Shown here piece after piece: positions 12,901 to 23,419 of a DNA stretch of 64,000 bases. The DNA is from Anaeramoeba flamelloides (taxonomy: Eukaryota > Metamonada > Anaeramoebidae): the NCBI GenBank assembly GCA_027625915.1, contig JANTQA010000070.1, forward strand, positions 3,229,001 to 3,293,000. The letters run 5' to 3'. Each line of letters begins with the position of its first letter. Position 1 is the first letter of the stretch. The notes beneath the pieces are model-generated. The model was not told the DNA's origin. It was given only the letters and a program-made list of their open reading frames with translations, and searched no databases. The translations under genes and the position numbers were made by a program.

Positions 12901-15900
12901 TTTTGAGCAAGATACAGAATTTTATAGAATTTGGACAAATAATTTTATTAATTATAAAGTTGATTATTATTTAATTAATTTGTTAAAAAAAATCATAAAA
13001 ATTAATTTGATGGAAATTCCAAATTTAGTTTCTAATTCGATTTCATTATACTCAATTCAACAGAAAATATGCTTAATAATATTAAATATATTAAATAAAT
13101 TATTTGAAAAAAAATTATTAAATATTATAATTAATGATGAAACCCAGAAAGATAATGATTTAAATTTTTATAACAATAAATTTGAAATTTTAAAAACATT
13201 TTTTTCTTTATGTATTTATTTTACTATCCAATTCAATAAATTAAATATCAAAGATAAAGAAATATTACAAAATAATAAAGTAATTATTAAGTTGATCCTC
13301 AATTTATTAAATAAATTTTCAGAATCTTTCAAATTAATAGAAATATTATCAATAAAAAAATTTAAAAAATTAATCAAAACTTGTTTAATCATTACAAATT
13401 CACAATTTATAAAAACAACTTTTTTAAAGGAATTTTTGAAAATTTTTAATTATAAATTCCTTGAAAAAATTCAATTAAAGGAATTACAACTAAAAGAAAA
13501 TGAAAGAAAAATTGAAATGGAATTTGAAATTGAAAATCAAAAAGAAAAGGAAAAGGAAAAGGAAAAGGAAAAGGAAAAGGAAAATGAAAGTGGGTGGGAA
13601 AAGAAAAAAGTGGGAAAAGGTGTGGAAATTGAAATGGAAATTGAAATGGAAATTGAAAATGAAAACGAAAAGGAAAAGGAAAAGGAAAATGATCAAGGGC
13701 AAATAAAAGGAAAAAAAAAAAAGATGAAAAATAAAATAATGGAAAAAAATGAAATATTAAAATATTTAAATCCCTTTTTAATAATTTTAAAAGAAAATTT
13801 ATATTCAAATAATTTAAGTATTGAATTTTATTTATTTGTTTGTAAATTAATAAAATTATTTACATTTTTTGATTTGGAACTATTTAATTATCTTATTGAA
13901 AATTTAAAAAAAATACCAATTATTGAAAAATTTACTCAATATAATTCTAAAATGGATATTAATTTAATTGGGATATTAAAAATTTTAAAATTGCTTATTC
14001 AAAATTCAAATAAAACATTTTTTGATCTTGATTTAAAAAATTTAATCAAATTAATTTTAAAATTATGCTTATTTGAAATGCCAAAATTGAAAAATTATAA
14101 AGATGATGTTTTATTACCAAAATGCAAAATGGAAAAGACTCGAGATCATGCTTATACTTTTTTATTAGAAATCCTAAAAAAATATCCACAATCCGAAAAG
14201 ATAATTTTAAAATATTTGATCAAAACACAATCAAAAGTGGAAATTCCCAATACTTGGTATTATAATGTAAATACTGTTAAAAAATCTTTTTCATATTGTG
14301 GCTTGTCCAATCTTGGCTCAACCTGTTATATGAATTCAATAATCCAACAATTATTTTTAATTAAAAGCTTTAGAAAGGGTATTTTAAGTATTAATTTAAC
14401 TCGGGAGCAACAAAACGAAGAAAAAACCATTTATGAATTCCAAAAATTATTTCAAAATTTGCAAGAAAATGAAAAAAAATATATAAATACTACTGATTTT
14501 GTGAATTCCTTTATTGGTTATGATGGGCGCCCTTTAAATCCTAGAATACAAATGGATGCTGATGAATTTTTAAAATTATTATTTAATAAATTGGAAACTT
14601 TTTTTAAAAAAAATCAACTCTCACAAAAAACAAAATTAAATCAAAATAAAAATGTTGAAAATAATACAAAGAATGTGATAGAAAAGAATTTATTAAAAAG
14701 GGTTTTTGGTGGTAAATTAATTAATCAAATAATACCAAAATTAAACAATCATAAAAATCAAAAGCAATATATTAGAGAAAACGAAGAACATTTTTTTACA
14801 ATTCAATTAGAAGTTTTAAAAAAACAAAATATCCAAGAATCTTTAGAACAGTATTGTAGCGGGGAAGTGTTGGTGGGCGAAAATCAATACTTTTTAGAAA
14901 AATTAAATAAAAAAGTAGATGCACAGAAAAAAGTATATTTTAAAAAATTGCCAAATAATTTAATTTTCCAACTCAAAAGATTTGAATATAATTTAACGAC
15001 AAATAGAAGACAAAAAATTAATGATCATTTTTCTTTTCCAATAAAACTAAATTTGAAACAGTTTACAAAAAAAGAAAACATGAATAATAAGTATGATGAT
15101 GATGATGATGATGATATATATGAAAAGAAAAAAGAAATTAATATTGAGAATTCTAGTGACGATATTTTGGTTGATAAAAATAAGAAAAAAATAGATAAGC
15201 ATATGTATAAATTAAAAGGAATTGTTGTTCATAGAGGTACAACAGAATCTGGTCATTATTATTCGTACATTAAAATAAACAATAAAGATAATAAAAATAA
15301 AAAATGGTTAAAATTTGAAGATAAAATAATTTCAAATTTTAATCCAATAGAAATTCCTATAAGATGTTATGGTGTTACTACAAACCAAAAAAATCAGAAC
15401 AAAATGGAAACTTTTTCTGCATATATTTTATTTTATGAAAAACAGAAAAAGAAAATTAAAGATAAAAATAAAATGAATGTAGAAAAGAATGAGGAAAATA
15501 AAATTAAAAATGAAAATAATTTGGAAATTTCTCAACAAATTTGGAAAGAAAATATTGATTTTTTTCGAAGTAATTTTTATTATTCAACGAGTTATTTAAA
15601 ATTTTTTTTCCAATTATTTAATCATTTTCAATTCAAATTAAAAGACTGTAATAATAATGATAAAAATAATACTAATACTGATAATAATAATAATGATAAT
15701 AATGATAACAATAATAATAATAATAATAATGATTTAATTTCAAATAAATTTGGAAAATTAATTATGATATTTTATTTAAGAATTTATAGTAGATCCGTAA
15801 ACAAACAAAAAATTAATATTTTAAATAATTATTTTAATAATATTTTTTTAAAAAATAATGAATTATTAAATTGGTTTTTATTATTATTAAGTAATTTCAC

Positions 15901-17275
15901 AAATAATAATTATTTAATTGATTTTTGTTTTGATTGTATAAATACTGAAATCAAAAATAAATTTATAAAGATGTTTATTTATTGTTTAAAACAAAAATAT
16001 TGTGAAGAAAAAGATGAAATTAATAATTTTTTAAAACAATTAAAATTAATAAATTTGAATAATAATGACAATGATAATGATAATAAAAAATTAAATAAAT
16101 TAAAAAATAATTACTCTAAAGAATCGGTGGTTTTAAAAATAGTTCTTAAATTAATAGATTTAATGAAAATTCGAAATAAATGGGGTGAAATTAATAATTA
16201 TTTACATATTTTGATTGAATTAATAGACAATTTTAAAGAATTTCAAATTTATTTTTTAAAAATAGAATTAATTTCCTATTTTATTCAAAGAATTATTTTT
16301 AATAATAATCAGAATAAGAAAAATAATGAAAAGCAATTAAAATTTTTAATAAAATTTATTTATAAATTAATTTCTTCTGTTGATCCAATTTATTTAAAAA
16401 ATGAAGAAATCATTACAATTGAATTGGAAAATGACAATAAAAATAAAAATGAAATTGGAAAGGATAATGAAAATGAAAATAATAATAATCAGAATTATAA
16501 TCAGAAGAATGATGATGATGAATTATTAATTATTTCAAAAAATGATCTTATCAATATTTATAAATCAAATTTATTAATAAATTTTAATAAAATAGAGTTT
16601 GATAAAACTGATGAGTATGAATCTTTAATTGCTTTATTTTCCATAAATAATCCTCATTTTTATATACAATTGGAGGAACGATTATTAAATAATATCAAAA
16701 ATGGAGAAATTAAAAAGTTTGAACAAAATTTTAGAATTTCTAAGCAGTTATTTAAAATTGATTCTGATCACATTAAAGCTATTAATAATAATAATGAAAA
16801 TTTATTCTGTTTTAATAAAAATAAATATTATTTATTCTTAAAAAAAATTATTGAATATATCAATTCTGAAATTTTTAATAATATAATGCTTATAAAAGAA
16901 TTAAATAAGATCCAAAATGAAAAATCCATCGATATTAATGGTTTATATAATAGGTGTTATTATATCATTCAATTTCTTATTGAATGTTGTAAATTGTATC
17001 CACAAATAAATTGTTATTTAATTAATTTATTCCCACTTTGGTTTGCAAATTGGATGTTTTTAATTAAAAATAAAAGGTTAAGAAAATTAATTGTAAATTT
17101 ATTTTCAGTAATGATGAATGAAAAATATTACAAAATAAGTGAAATGGAAAAAATGATCTTTTTTCAATTATTTGAAAAGTTAATAATTATTGTCCTAGGA
17201 TTAAATTTAAAGGCATATCCAATAATTAAAATAAATTTAAATAACTTTCCATTTAATGAATTATATCAGAATCAA

Positions 17276-17308
<33 letters not shown>

Positions 17309-19150
17309 CGAAATAATAATAATGATGATGATCAAAAAAATGAAAACGTTGACAAAAGTCCTAGATTTTATGTCGAATATTTTGAAATTTTATCACATTT
17401 AACCCAAATTCCAATTTTGATGACAATAATAAAAGAAAATTTTGAAGGGTTAATTTCAAAATATTTTGAATTATTAAAAAAAAGTAATAAGAAATTAGAT
17501 TTTATTAAATTATATTTTTTACAATTTTGGGAAAATATTTTTAATAAATACCCAGAAATGATAAAAATGTTTTTAAATCAATCTTCTTATTTAAAAATTT
17601 TCTTTAAAATTACCTTCTCCTATGAACAAACAACTCAGAATGAAAATTTTAATGATAAGTTATTTATTTCCTTATTGAATATAATAAATTATTGTTTTAA
17701 ACATCTGTCTGTTGATTTAAAATATGATAACGATTTATTCAAGTTATTAATAAATAATAATTCAATAATTGAAGAAATTGGCCAACAAATTATAATTAAA
17801 TCTGGTTTTGAACATTTAATATTTATAAATCAGTTTTTTGATTTGATCCGATTGTTGAATCATTCTGATAATTTTAATCGAAGATGGTTAAATAAAATAT
17901 TAAAAATTAACTATTTGAAAAAACGAAATTATAATGTAGATATTGATTTTTTTGGTAAAAAAAGAACAAGACTAAATATTTCTGAAGAGTTAAATCAGAC
18001 ACAAACCCCCTGGATTAAAAATACAAGTAGCCAAAATAATTATAGTAATGAAAATAAAAATAATCAATCAAAAAAATCAAATATTTATTCACATTTAAAT
18101 TTAACTCGATTTTTGTATTGTTTAATTAATAATAAAGCCCATTCAGGGGTCTTCCTCGAATTAAATGGCTTTGAAATACTTTCAAATTTTCTACAAAAAA
18201 ATGATTTAATTGATAATATGAAAAATAACACTCCATATATCGAACAAATTTGGATTTATATATTAAAAATCTTATTAAAAATTATTTCTTTTGATGATTT
18301 ACATCAGCAGGTGAATAATAAATGGACAAACAAATCTTTATCAATTGAAATTTGGCAAATAATTAAATATAAAAATATCAAAAAATCAGACACATTAATA
18401 CAAGTTTGTTTAGATTTTATTCATAGATCTATTAGTTTTTTGTCAGAAATACAAATAAATAATTTAATTAAAGAATTATCTGTTGAATATCTATCTAATA
18501 AAAATGTTAATAACGATGAAGAAGACGATGGTGGTGACGGTGACGATGACGGTGACATTGATGACCAAAAAGGTAACATGGTAAAAGAAATTCAAATATT
18601 AAAAAAAGAAAAAAAACATAAAAATGATGAAATTAAAAAAGTAAAAAAATTTGAAATAATATTTATTGATTTATTTAGATATAAATTGTATTCTTTTCAA
18701 AAAGTTTCAAAAAATTTATTTGTTTTGAATGAACTATTATTAAATACTCATAAAAAAATGTTTTTTCATTTAAAATTATTAGAACTATTACAAGAGTTGT
18801 TAAATATTTTACCGATTGAACGATTTATAAAATCATTTAAATCTTATTTTTCAAAAATAATCAATGTGGATAATTTGTCATTGCAATTGTATCAATTTTT
18901 ATTGGAATTGTTCAAAAAAATTATAAAGAAAATTTGTCAAATGGATGTAAATAAAACTGTTGATATTAAATTAATTATAAATTTTTTATTGGGTGTTTTA
19001 TTAATTAAATTTTGGAATCATAACTTGAATAATGATCTATTAAATTCATTAATAAATTTTAAAAACAAATCTTTTTTAAATTTCAATTCAATTGAAATTC
19101 AAAATTTGTTACATTTATTAGAAAAATCTTTTGAAGATTTTGAAAAATAA
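6945..19150 (+). CDS. Giant ubiquitin carboxyl-terminal hydrolase, USP9X/USP34/USP24-like, three exons
   Basis: Joined exons 6945-7289, 7459-8064 and 11675-19150 give about 2,808 residues, in the size range of the large USP9X/USP34/USP24 deubiquitinases, which remove ubiquitin from proteins. Junction phases are all 0, and the joined text reads smoothly across both introns. Helical repeats fill most of the protein. The catalytic USP domain is at about residues 1192-1571. Its Cys box is GLSNLGSTCYMN (Cys about 1201), its ubiquitin-binding QLKRFEYN block is intact, and its His box is ESGHYYSYIK (His about 1511). Lys-Glu runs lie before the domain, and Asn/Asp runs lie inside and after it. The start is the ATG at 6945, preceded by a stop-rich AT leader. 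The TTG at 11723 is not a true start, because the frame stays open back to the AG at 11673-11674. USP9X versus USP34 orthology is not resolved. Confidence 0.92.
7290..7458 (+). other. Intron 1 of the giant USP gene (169 bp)
   Basis: The GTATGT donor follows TCTTCAAAA, and the acceptor is ATAAAG before GGACAACATG. Splicing is phase 0 and restores an open frame across the intron. The intron is dominated by A and T homopolymers. Confidence 0.85.
9173..9938. mobile_element. Element B copy 2, TTAA-flanked TIR element
   Basis: It begins TTAAGGGATTAGCGT and ends ACGCTAATCCCTTAA, giving terminal inverted repeats bounded by TTAA on both sides (766 bp). TTAA target duplications are typical of the piggyBac superfamily. 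There is no transposase, so it is a MITE-like derivative. It lies inside intron 2 of the USP gene. Confidence 0.85.
10872..11640. mobile_element. Element C copy 1 (TTAA-type family), right end missing
   Basis: It starts TTAAGGAAGTAGTAATTTTT and aligns for about 760 bp with element C copy 2 at 55470, including ATGAAATCTTGTCAAGATCT just inside the end. Homology stops at about 11633 after a poly-A tract. The rightmost part of the element is therefore deleted or replaced just upstream of USP exon 3. Confidence 0.75.
13548..13694 (+). repeat. AAGGAAAAGGAA-type hexamer tract within USP coding sequence
   Basis: Tandem GAAAAG/GAAAAT units encode a Lys-Glu run in the region before the catalytic domain. 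The low complexity keeps all other frames open too, which explains overlapping spurious ORFs on both strands. Confidence 0.8.
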
Positions 19151-19813
19151 AAAAAAAAAAAATTTTTTTTTAATTTTTCAAGGGAAATGATTAAGAATTA
19201 TAAATAAATAAATAAAATATCTTTGTTAATTTGAAATTTATTTTTTAAAATGAAGATTATTTTTTAATTTTGATTTTTTTACAATGTTTTATTTTTTTTG
19301 GAAAATGTAATTTTCTATTTTTAAATTATTCTTTTTTTTTGAATCTTTTATTTATTTGAAATTTTGGTTTTTTAAAAAAAAAAAAAAATTTGGTTAGTTT
19401 GGAATGATATTTAATCTAAAATTAATGATGTAGATGTTTTATTTAATTTATTCATAACTGATTGTAAAATCAAAATTCTTTTTATTGATTTGAAATCTCA
19501 TAATTTAATTTTTTTTTTTTGTTTTCCTATATGCTCAGTTATAATGAATATCTAATTTCCAAATCTAACATTCTTTTTATTTTTTTTTTTTTTATTCAAT
19601 AAGATACTTGATTTTATGTGATTCATTCTTTCCTAAATGATATATTATTCAAAATAAATTTTGAATTTTGAATAAAAGATTGATTTTTTTTAAAAAGAAA
19701 TTTTTAAAATATGAGAAGGTAAGGGTGATTTTTGAGATTTTAAAGTGCTCAAAAAGTAAAACTTTAATTTATTAAAAGTGGGGGGGGGGGGGGGTATTAT
19801 TTTTGATGTTATT
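19151..19813. other. Intergenic region after the USP gene, with a poly-G run
   Basis: Mostly T-rich and A-rich 3' flank without a recognised gene. Its one unusual item is an uninterrupted run of 15 G at 19780-19794. Confidence 0.6.
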
Positions 19814-19829
19814 AAAAGAAGGGATTTTT
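19814..19829 (+). repeat. Target-site duplication, left copy, of retrotransposon copy 1
   Basis: AAAAGAAGGGATTTTT here is repeated exactly at 21214-21229. The two copies bracket the reverse-transcriptase fragment. The first A residues of the right copy merge with the poly-A tail, so the true length is 12-16 bp. Confidence 0.85.
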
Positions 19830-19864
19830 GAAAATTTAAAAAAATAAAAAATAAAAATAAAAAT

Positions 19865-21104
19865 ACAGAATACTTTGTAGTTACTATAGACATACAAAAA
19901 TGTTTTGACTCTATACAACACTCGTTAATATATCAATCTATTAAAAAATTTATCAAAAATGAAACAATTAAAAATTGGCTCTTGAGATATTACAAAAAAG
20001 AAGGAATTGGAGTTTATCAAGGAGATCCCTTATCACCAATTCTTTTCGCATTTATATCTCATTTCCTACTAGAAAAGTTAAAAACTTTAGCTGTTCATGT
20101 TCAAATGTATGCAGATGATCTTATTCTTATTATGAAAGGGCCATTAATCTCTCTAAAAATTAATTTAGAAAGGATTTTTGAAATAATAAAAAGATTCGGG
20201 ATGAACCCACATAATAAAAAAAACCAAATATAAAAAAAGAATTAAAAGATATTTTTTTATCTTGGGATTTGGTTAGAAAAAAAACACACATCTTGAATAT
20301 AATTTCAAAAAAGTGGAAAAGTCCTTGGAAACACTTAATCGATTGTTTCAACAAAATAAACTCAACAATGGAGTCAAAATAACTTCTTTCAAAGCTCTCA
20401 TTTTAAGTCAACTTTATTATGGTCTTGAAATATTTGACTTGAAACAAAATGATTTTGAAAGAATTGATAGATTTATCAATAAAACAGTCACAAATTTCTT
20501 ACAAATTAATATCCATTCACCTCGATTAATTTATAAAACTGAAGCAAAAATTGATCTCGCTAGATTAAAAATATACCGAAGAAAATATAAATTGATAGCA
20601 AAATTAGATTTCTTAAATTTAAAAAAATTAAAAACGGTTCTAAATTTTCGAAAATTGGAAAATGAAAATATTAATTGGCACACTAAGGGATTAAAATTAT
20701 TAGATTTAGAATTAAAAGTTTTTCGATTAACCGAATTGGAAAATTCACCTAGTTGGAAAGTTCAACAATATCTAAAAATTATAAAACAACAAAATTGCAA
20801 TTTCAAACAACAAAAATATTTAAACTGGAAAGCTTCAAAAACAATTCTAAAATTTCGAAATTTTACTAATTGTTTAAATAGGTACTCTTATGTAACAAGT
20901 AAAAATAAAAATAAAAATTGTGATTTATGTAAAGAAAAGTTAAATATTGATATCATTGAAGATTTCGATCATTTTTTATGGGACTGTCCGGCCTATAAAA
21001 TAAATCGAAAAATCTGGATATCTGAATTTTTTGAAAAAAATAAAAAATTAATAATATCAGAGATATTATTAATAAAAAGAATTCATCATATATATTATCA
21101 TTAG
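19865..21104 (+). pseudogene. Reverse transcriptase (non-LTR type), truncated and frameshifted
   Basis: The first frame (19865-20233) contains RT motif A (TIDIQKCFDSI), motif B (YQGDPLSPILF) and the catalytic YADD in QMYADDLILI. The frame breaks in an A-run near 20220-20230. The next frame (20313-21104) carries the thumb/connection region and a C-terminal Cys/His cluster: CDLC, then HFLWDC, the C-x2-C...H-x4-C zinc motif common at the end of LINE ORF2 proteins. At least one stop and one frameshift make this copy inactive. It is closely related to the copies at 23420 and 30465. Confidence 0.92.
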
Positions 21105-21174
21105 TAAGTGATAATAAAATTTGTGATTCTTTAACAAAATTTCTAAAAAAAAGTTTAGAAATTAGGGCACACAG

Positions 21175-21192
21175 GAGAAAAGCAATTTTCTC
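21175..21192 (+). other. 3'-terminal stem-loop of retrotransposon copy 1
   Basis: GAGAAAAGCAATTTTCTC is a perfect 7-bp stem with a GCAA (GNRA-class) loop. It lies a few bases before the tail sequence CTTCAAAAATAAAA. Equivalent hairpins sit at the same place in the other copies. Confidence 0.75.
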
Positions 21193-21213
21193 TCTTCAAA
21201 AATAAAAAAAAAA

Positions 21214-21229
21214 AAAAGAAGGGATTTTT
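21214..21229 (+). repeat. Target-site duplication, right copy, of retrotransposon copy 1
   Basis: Exact repeat of 19814-19829, directly after the poly-A tail. Confidence 0.85.
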
Positions 21230-21329
21230 TATTCCTCTAATTTGCAGTTGGATTTTTTTTATTTTTGGATTTGATTAGATCATCAATTTGTTTTAGAAAA
21301 TAAAACAAAAATTAAAAAAAAAAAAAAAT

Positions 21330-21812
21330 TGGGGTTTTCCAGGATGTAGAAGAATTTAGGAAAATCTTAGATTTTACTATATTTTTTAATCTTGAAAAAT
21401 CGACTGTGGTTTTTATTAAATTTTAGAAATTAAAAGAAATTTACAAAAAATTTTCAGTTTGTTTCTAAAATTAAAAAAACCTATGTAAATTTTCCAGAAT
21501 GTTTAAAGAATTGAGTAAAATCTAGGATTTTTCTCTATTATTTTTTAATTCTGGAAAATCGCCATTAACTTTTCTTGATTTTTCGGTTTATCTGGAAAAT
21601 CAATAAATTTTCGTGAGGTTTTTTTGAGTTTTCAGTTTATTTGGAAAATCAATAAATTTTATAAATACACAAGAAAATCTCCAGAAACTCCAGGTAATCT
21701 AAAAAAAGTTGACTTTGGGTTTTCAAGAATTTAAAAGAATTGAGTTGAATGATTGATTTTACTCTTTTCTTTTGAATTCGGGAAAATCTAGGAACTCAAT
21801 GGTACTTGACGA
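21330..21812. repeat. Repeat F block 1: palindromic modules
   Basis: There are three degraded copies of a module built of TTCCAGAAT...AAAGAATTGAGTAAAATCT followed by its own inverse (ATTCTTTTGAATTCTGGAA). AAATCAATAAATTTTCGT-type modules lie between them. The same modules, better preserved, occur at 50640-51425. Confidence 0.7.
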
Positions 21813-22126
21813 CACATTCATAATTTCTTTATTTTTTTGAGGAAATTTTTTTAAAGATTTCTATATTGTTTTTATTATCAACTAAGTATAGTAAGGAAAT
21901 TTTGTTCTTTTTGTTAGTAATTGTGAGATTTTCTGCAAAAAGTAATAAAAAAATGAAAATTAAAAAAAATAAATGAGAAATCAATTTTAAAGTGAAATTT
22001 AACCAATTTATAACACAAATCTGAGTATTTCCTAAATATGTTTTAGTCAGTTCACTTTTCCACCTTAAAGAAGTAGGCCCATTTTGGCATCTTAAACGAA
22101 TTTTTAATTTATTCACCCTTATTGAA

Positions 22127-23275
22127 AAAAGATTTTTTTGAGTTTCTACAAGTTTTTGAACTTTGGAACCAAAAATATCATTTACTGATCTATTTGTGAA
22201 AAGAAATAAGGTAGATAAAAGTTTACTCTTTAATTTTCTAATTTTTTGAAATTTTTTTTTTATTGATTAAATTTTATAGTTTTATTAAATTTTGTTTTGG
22301 ATCTAGAAAAGTATTTCTTGGTTTTTCTGGAATTAATCCTAGAATAAAAAAGTAAACCAAAAAAAAATCGACCATGAAGGTGTGTATTTAAAACAAATCT
22401 TTTCATTTAGAAGACTAAACATGAAATAAAACCATTTTCAAATAAATTTGTTGAAATCAAGAATGTAAAAAAAAAAAATCAATAAAAGCCTATTTTCCAA
22501 GATTGATTCTCTTTATCTTCATAATTTATATGAATTCAAACAATTTATTACCTTGAATTTCTCGCCCCATTACTATTTATTATTTTTTTACAAAACATTT
22601 TTTTTAACTAAATTGCTTTCAAAATTCTTTTTTCAATTATTTTTATCAAATAGAACCCTAAATAATATATACTTTTTCAAAAATAAAATTGTGGGGAATT
22701 GAATTCTCGAAATCAAAAAAACAATTACAAAATTTTCATCCCAATTTAAAAGAAAAATTGAAGAAAAAAATAAGTCTCCAAATACCAAATTATTTGAGTT
22801 TTCATTTTAATGAATTATGAATTAAAAAAAATCAAACAAATCAGTATAACAAATAAATCTTTATTTCTAAAGTGGAATTACAAAAATCCAATTTTCAAAA
22901 ACAAAACAAGAATTGAAGGAATTAATTTAAAGAAAATAGGATTTTTAAATCCATTTTGCAAATTCTTTAGAAAAATCAAGTTATTTGTTTCTCAAAAATT
23001 TTCCAAAAAAAGTTTTTTCATGTAGAATTAAAAATTAAACCAAATTAAGAAAAAGTAATTGTATTAAATTTTACAGATGAGATTAATAAAAAGATGATAT
23101 TTATATATTATTTTTTTATCAATTTTGTTATTTTATTGATTTCTATTTTTTTTTTAATTGATATGTCAATATATTATACTAGGATTTATTCCACTCTGGT
23201 ATTTATTAAAATAGTAATGCGTTTGGTTAAAGAAATGGTTTGAATAATTCGGTTACACATAAACTCTGTAACTCG
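22127..23275 (+). mobile_element. Element X copy 1 (hAT-like family), degraded
   Basis: It aligns with element X copy 2 (36568-38164) over most of its length, e.g. AAATAAATTTGTTGAAAT, AAAAGCCTATTTTC, CCACTCTGGTATTTAT and GGTTAAAGAAATG. Its TIRs are eroded. It lacks the Y insertion present in copy 2 and so provides the empty site (ttttggatcTAgaaaag, about 22303-22317). Confidence 0.75.
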
Positions 23276-23419
23276 ATATTTGTATATAATACTTAACCCA
23301 TTAAAACTATTTTTTTTACTGAAATTTTTTTTGCATTAATTATCATTAAAAAATAATTATTTTGTGATCTTTGAAAAATTTTTTATTATTTTGTTACAAT
23401 CTCAAAAAAAAAATTTTTT

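Larger units (their letters stand above)
19830..21213 (+). mobile_element. Non-LTR retrotransposon copy 1, 5'-truncated, with poly-A tail
   Basis: The copy runs from just after the left target duplication through a reverse-transcriptase fragment to a 3' stem-loop and poly-A tail. It is bounded by the 16-bp duplication, as expected for target-primed insertion of a LINE-type element. About 1.4 kb remains. The endonuclease region and the N-terminal RT blocks are absent. Confidence 0.9.

Noticed and set aside
13446..13808. Overlapping ORFs of 120, 70 and 68 codons within the USP gene
   Set aside because: They are shadows of the GAAAAG repeat, which is open in several frames on both strands. The encoded Phe/Pro or Lys/Arg runs have no protein-like content.
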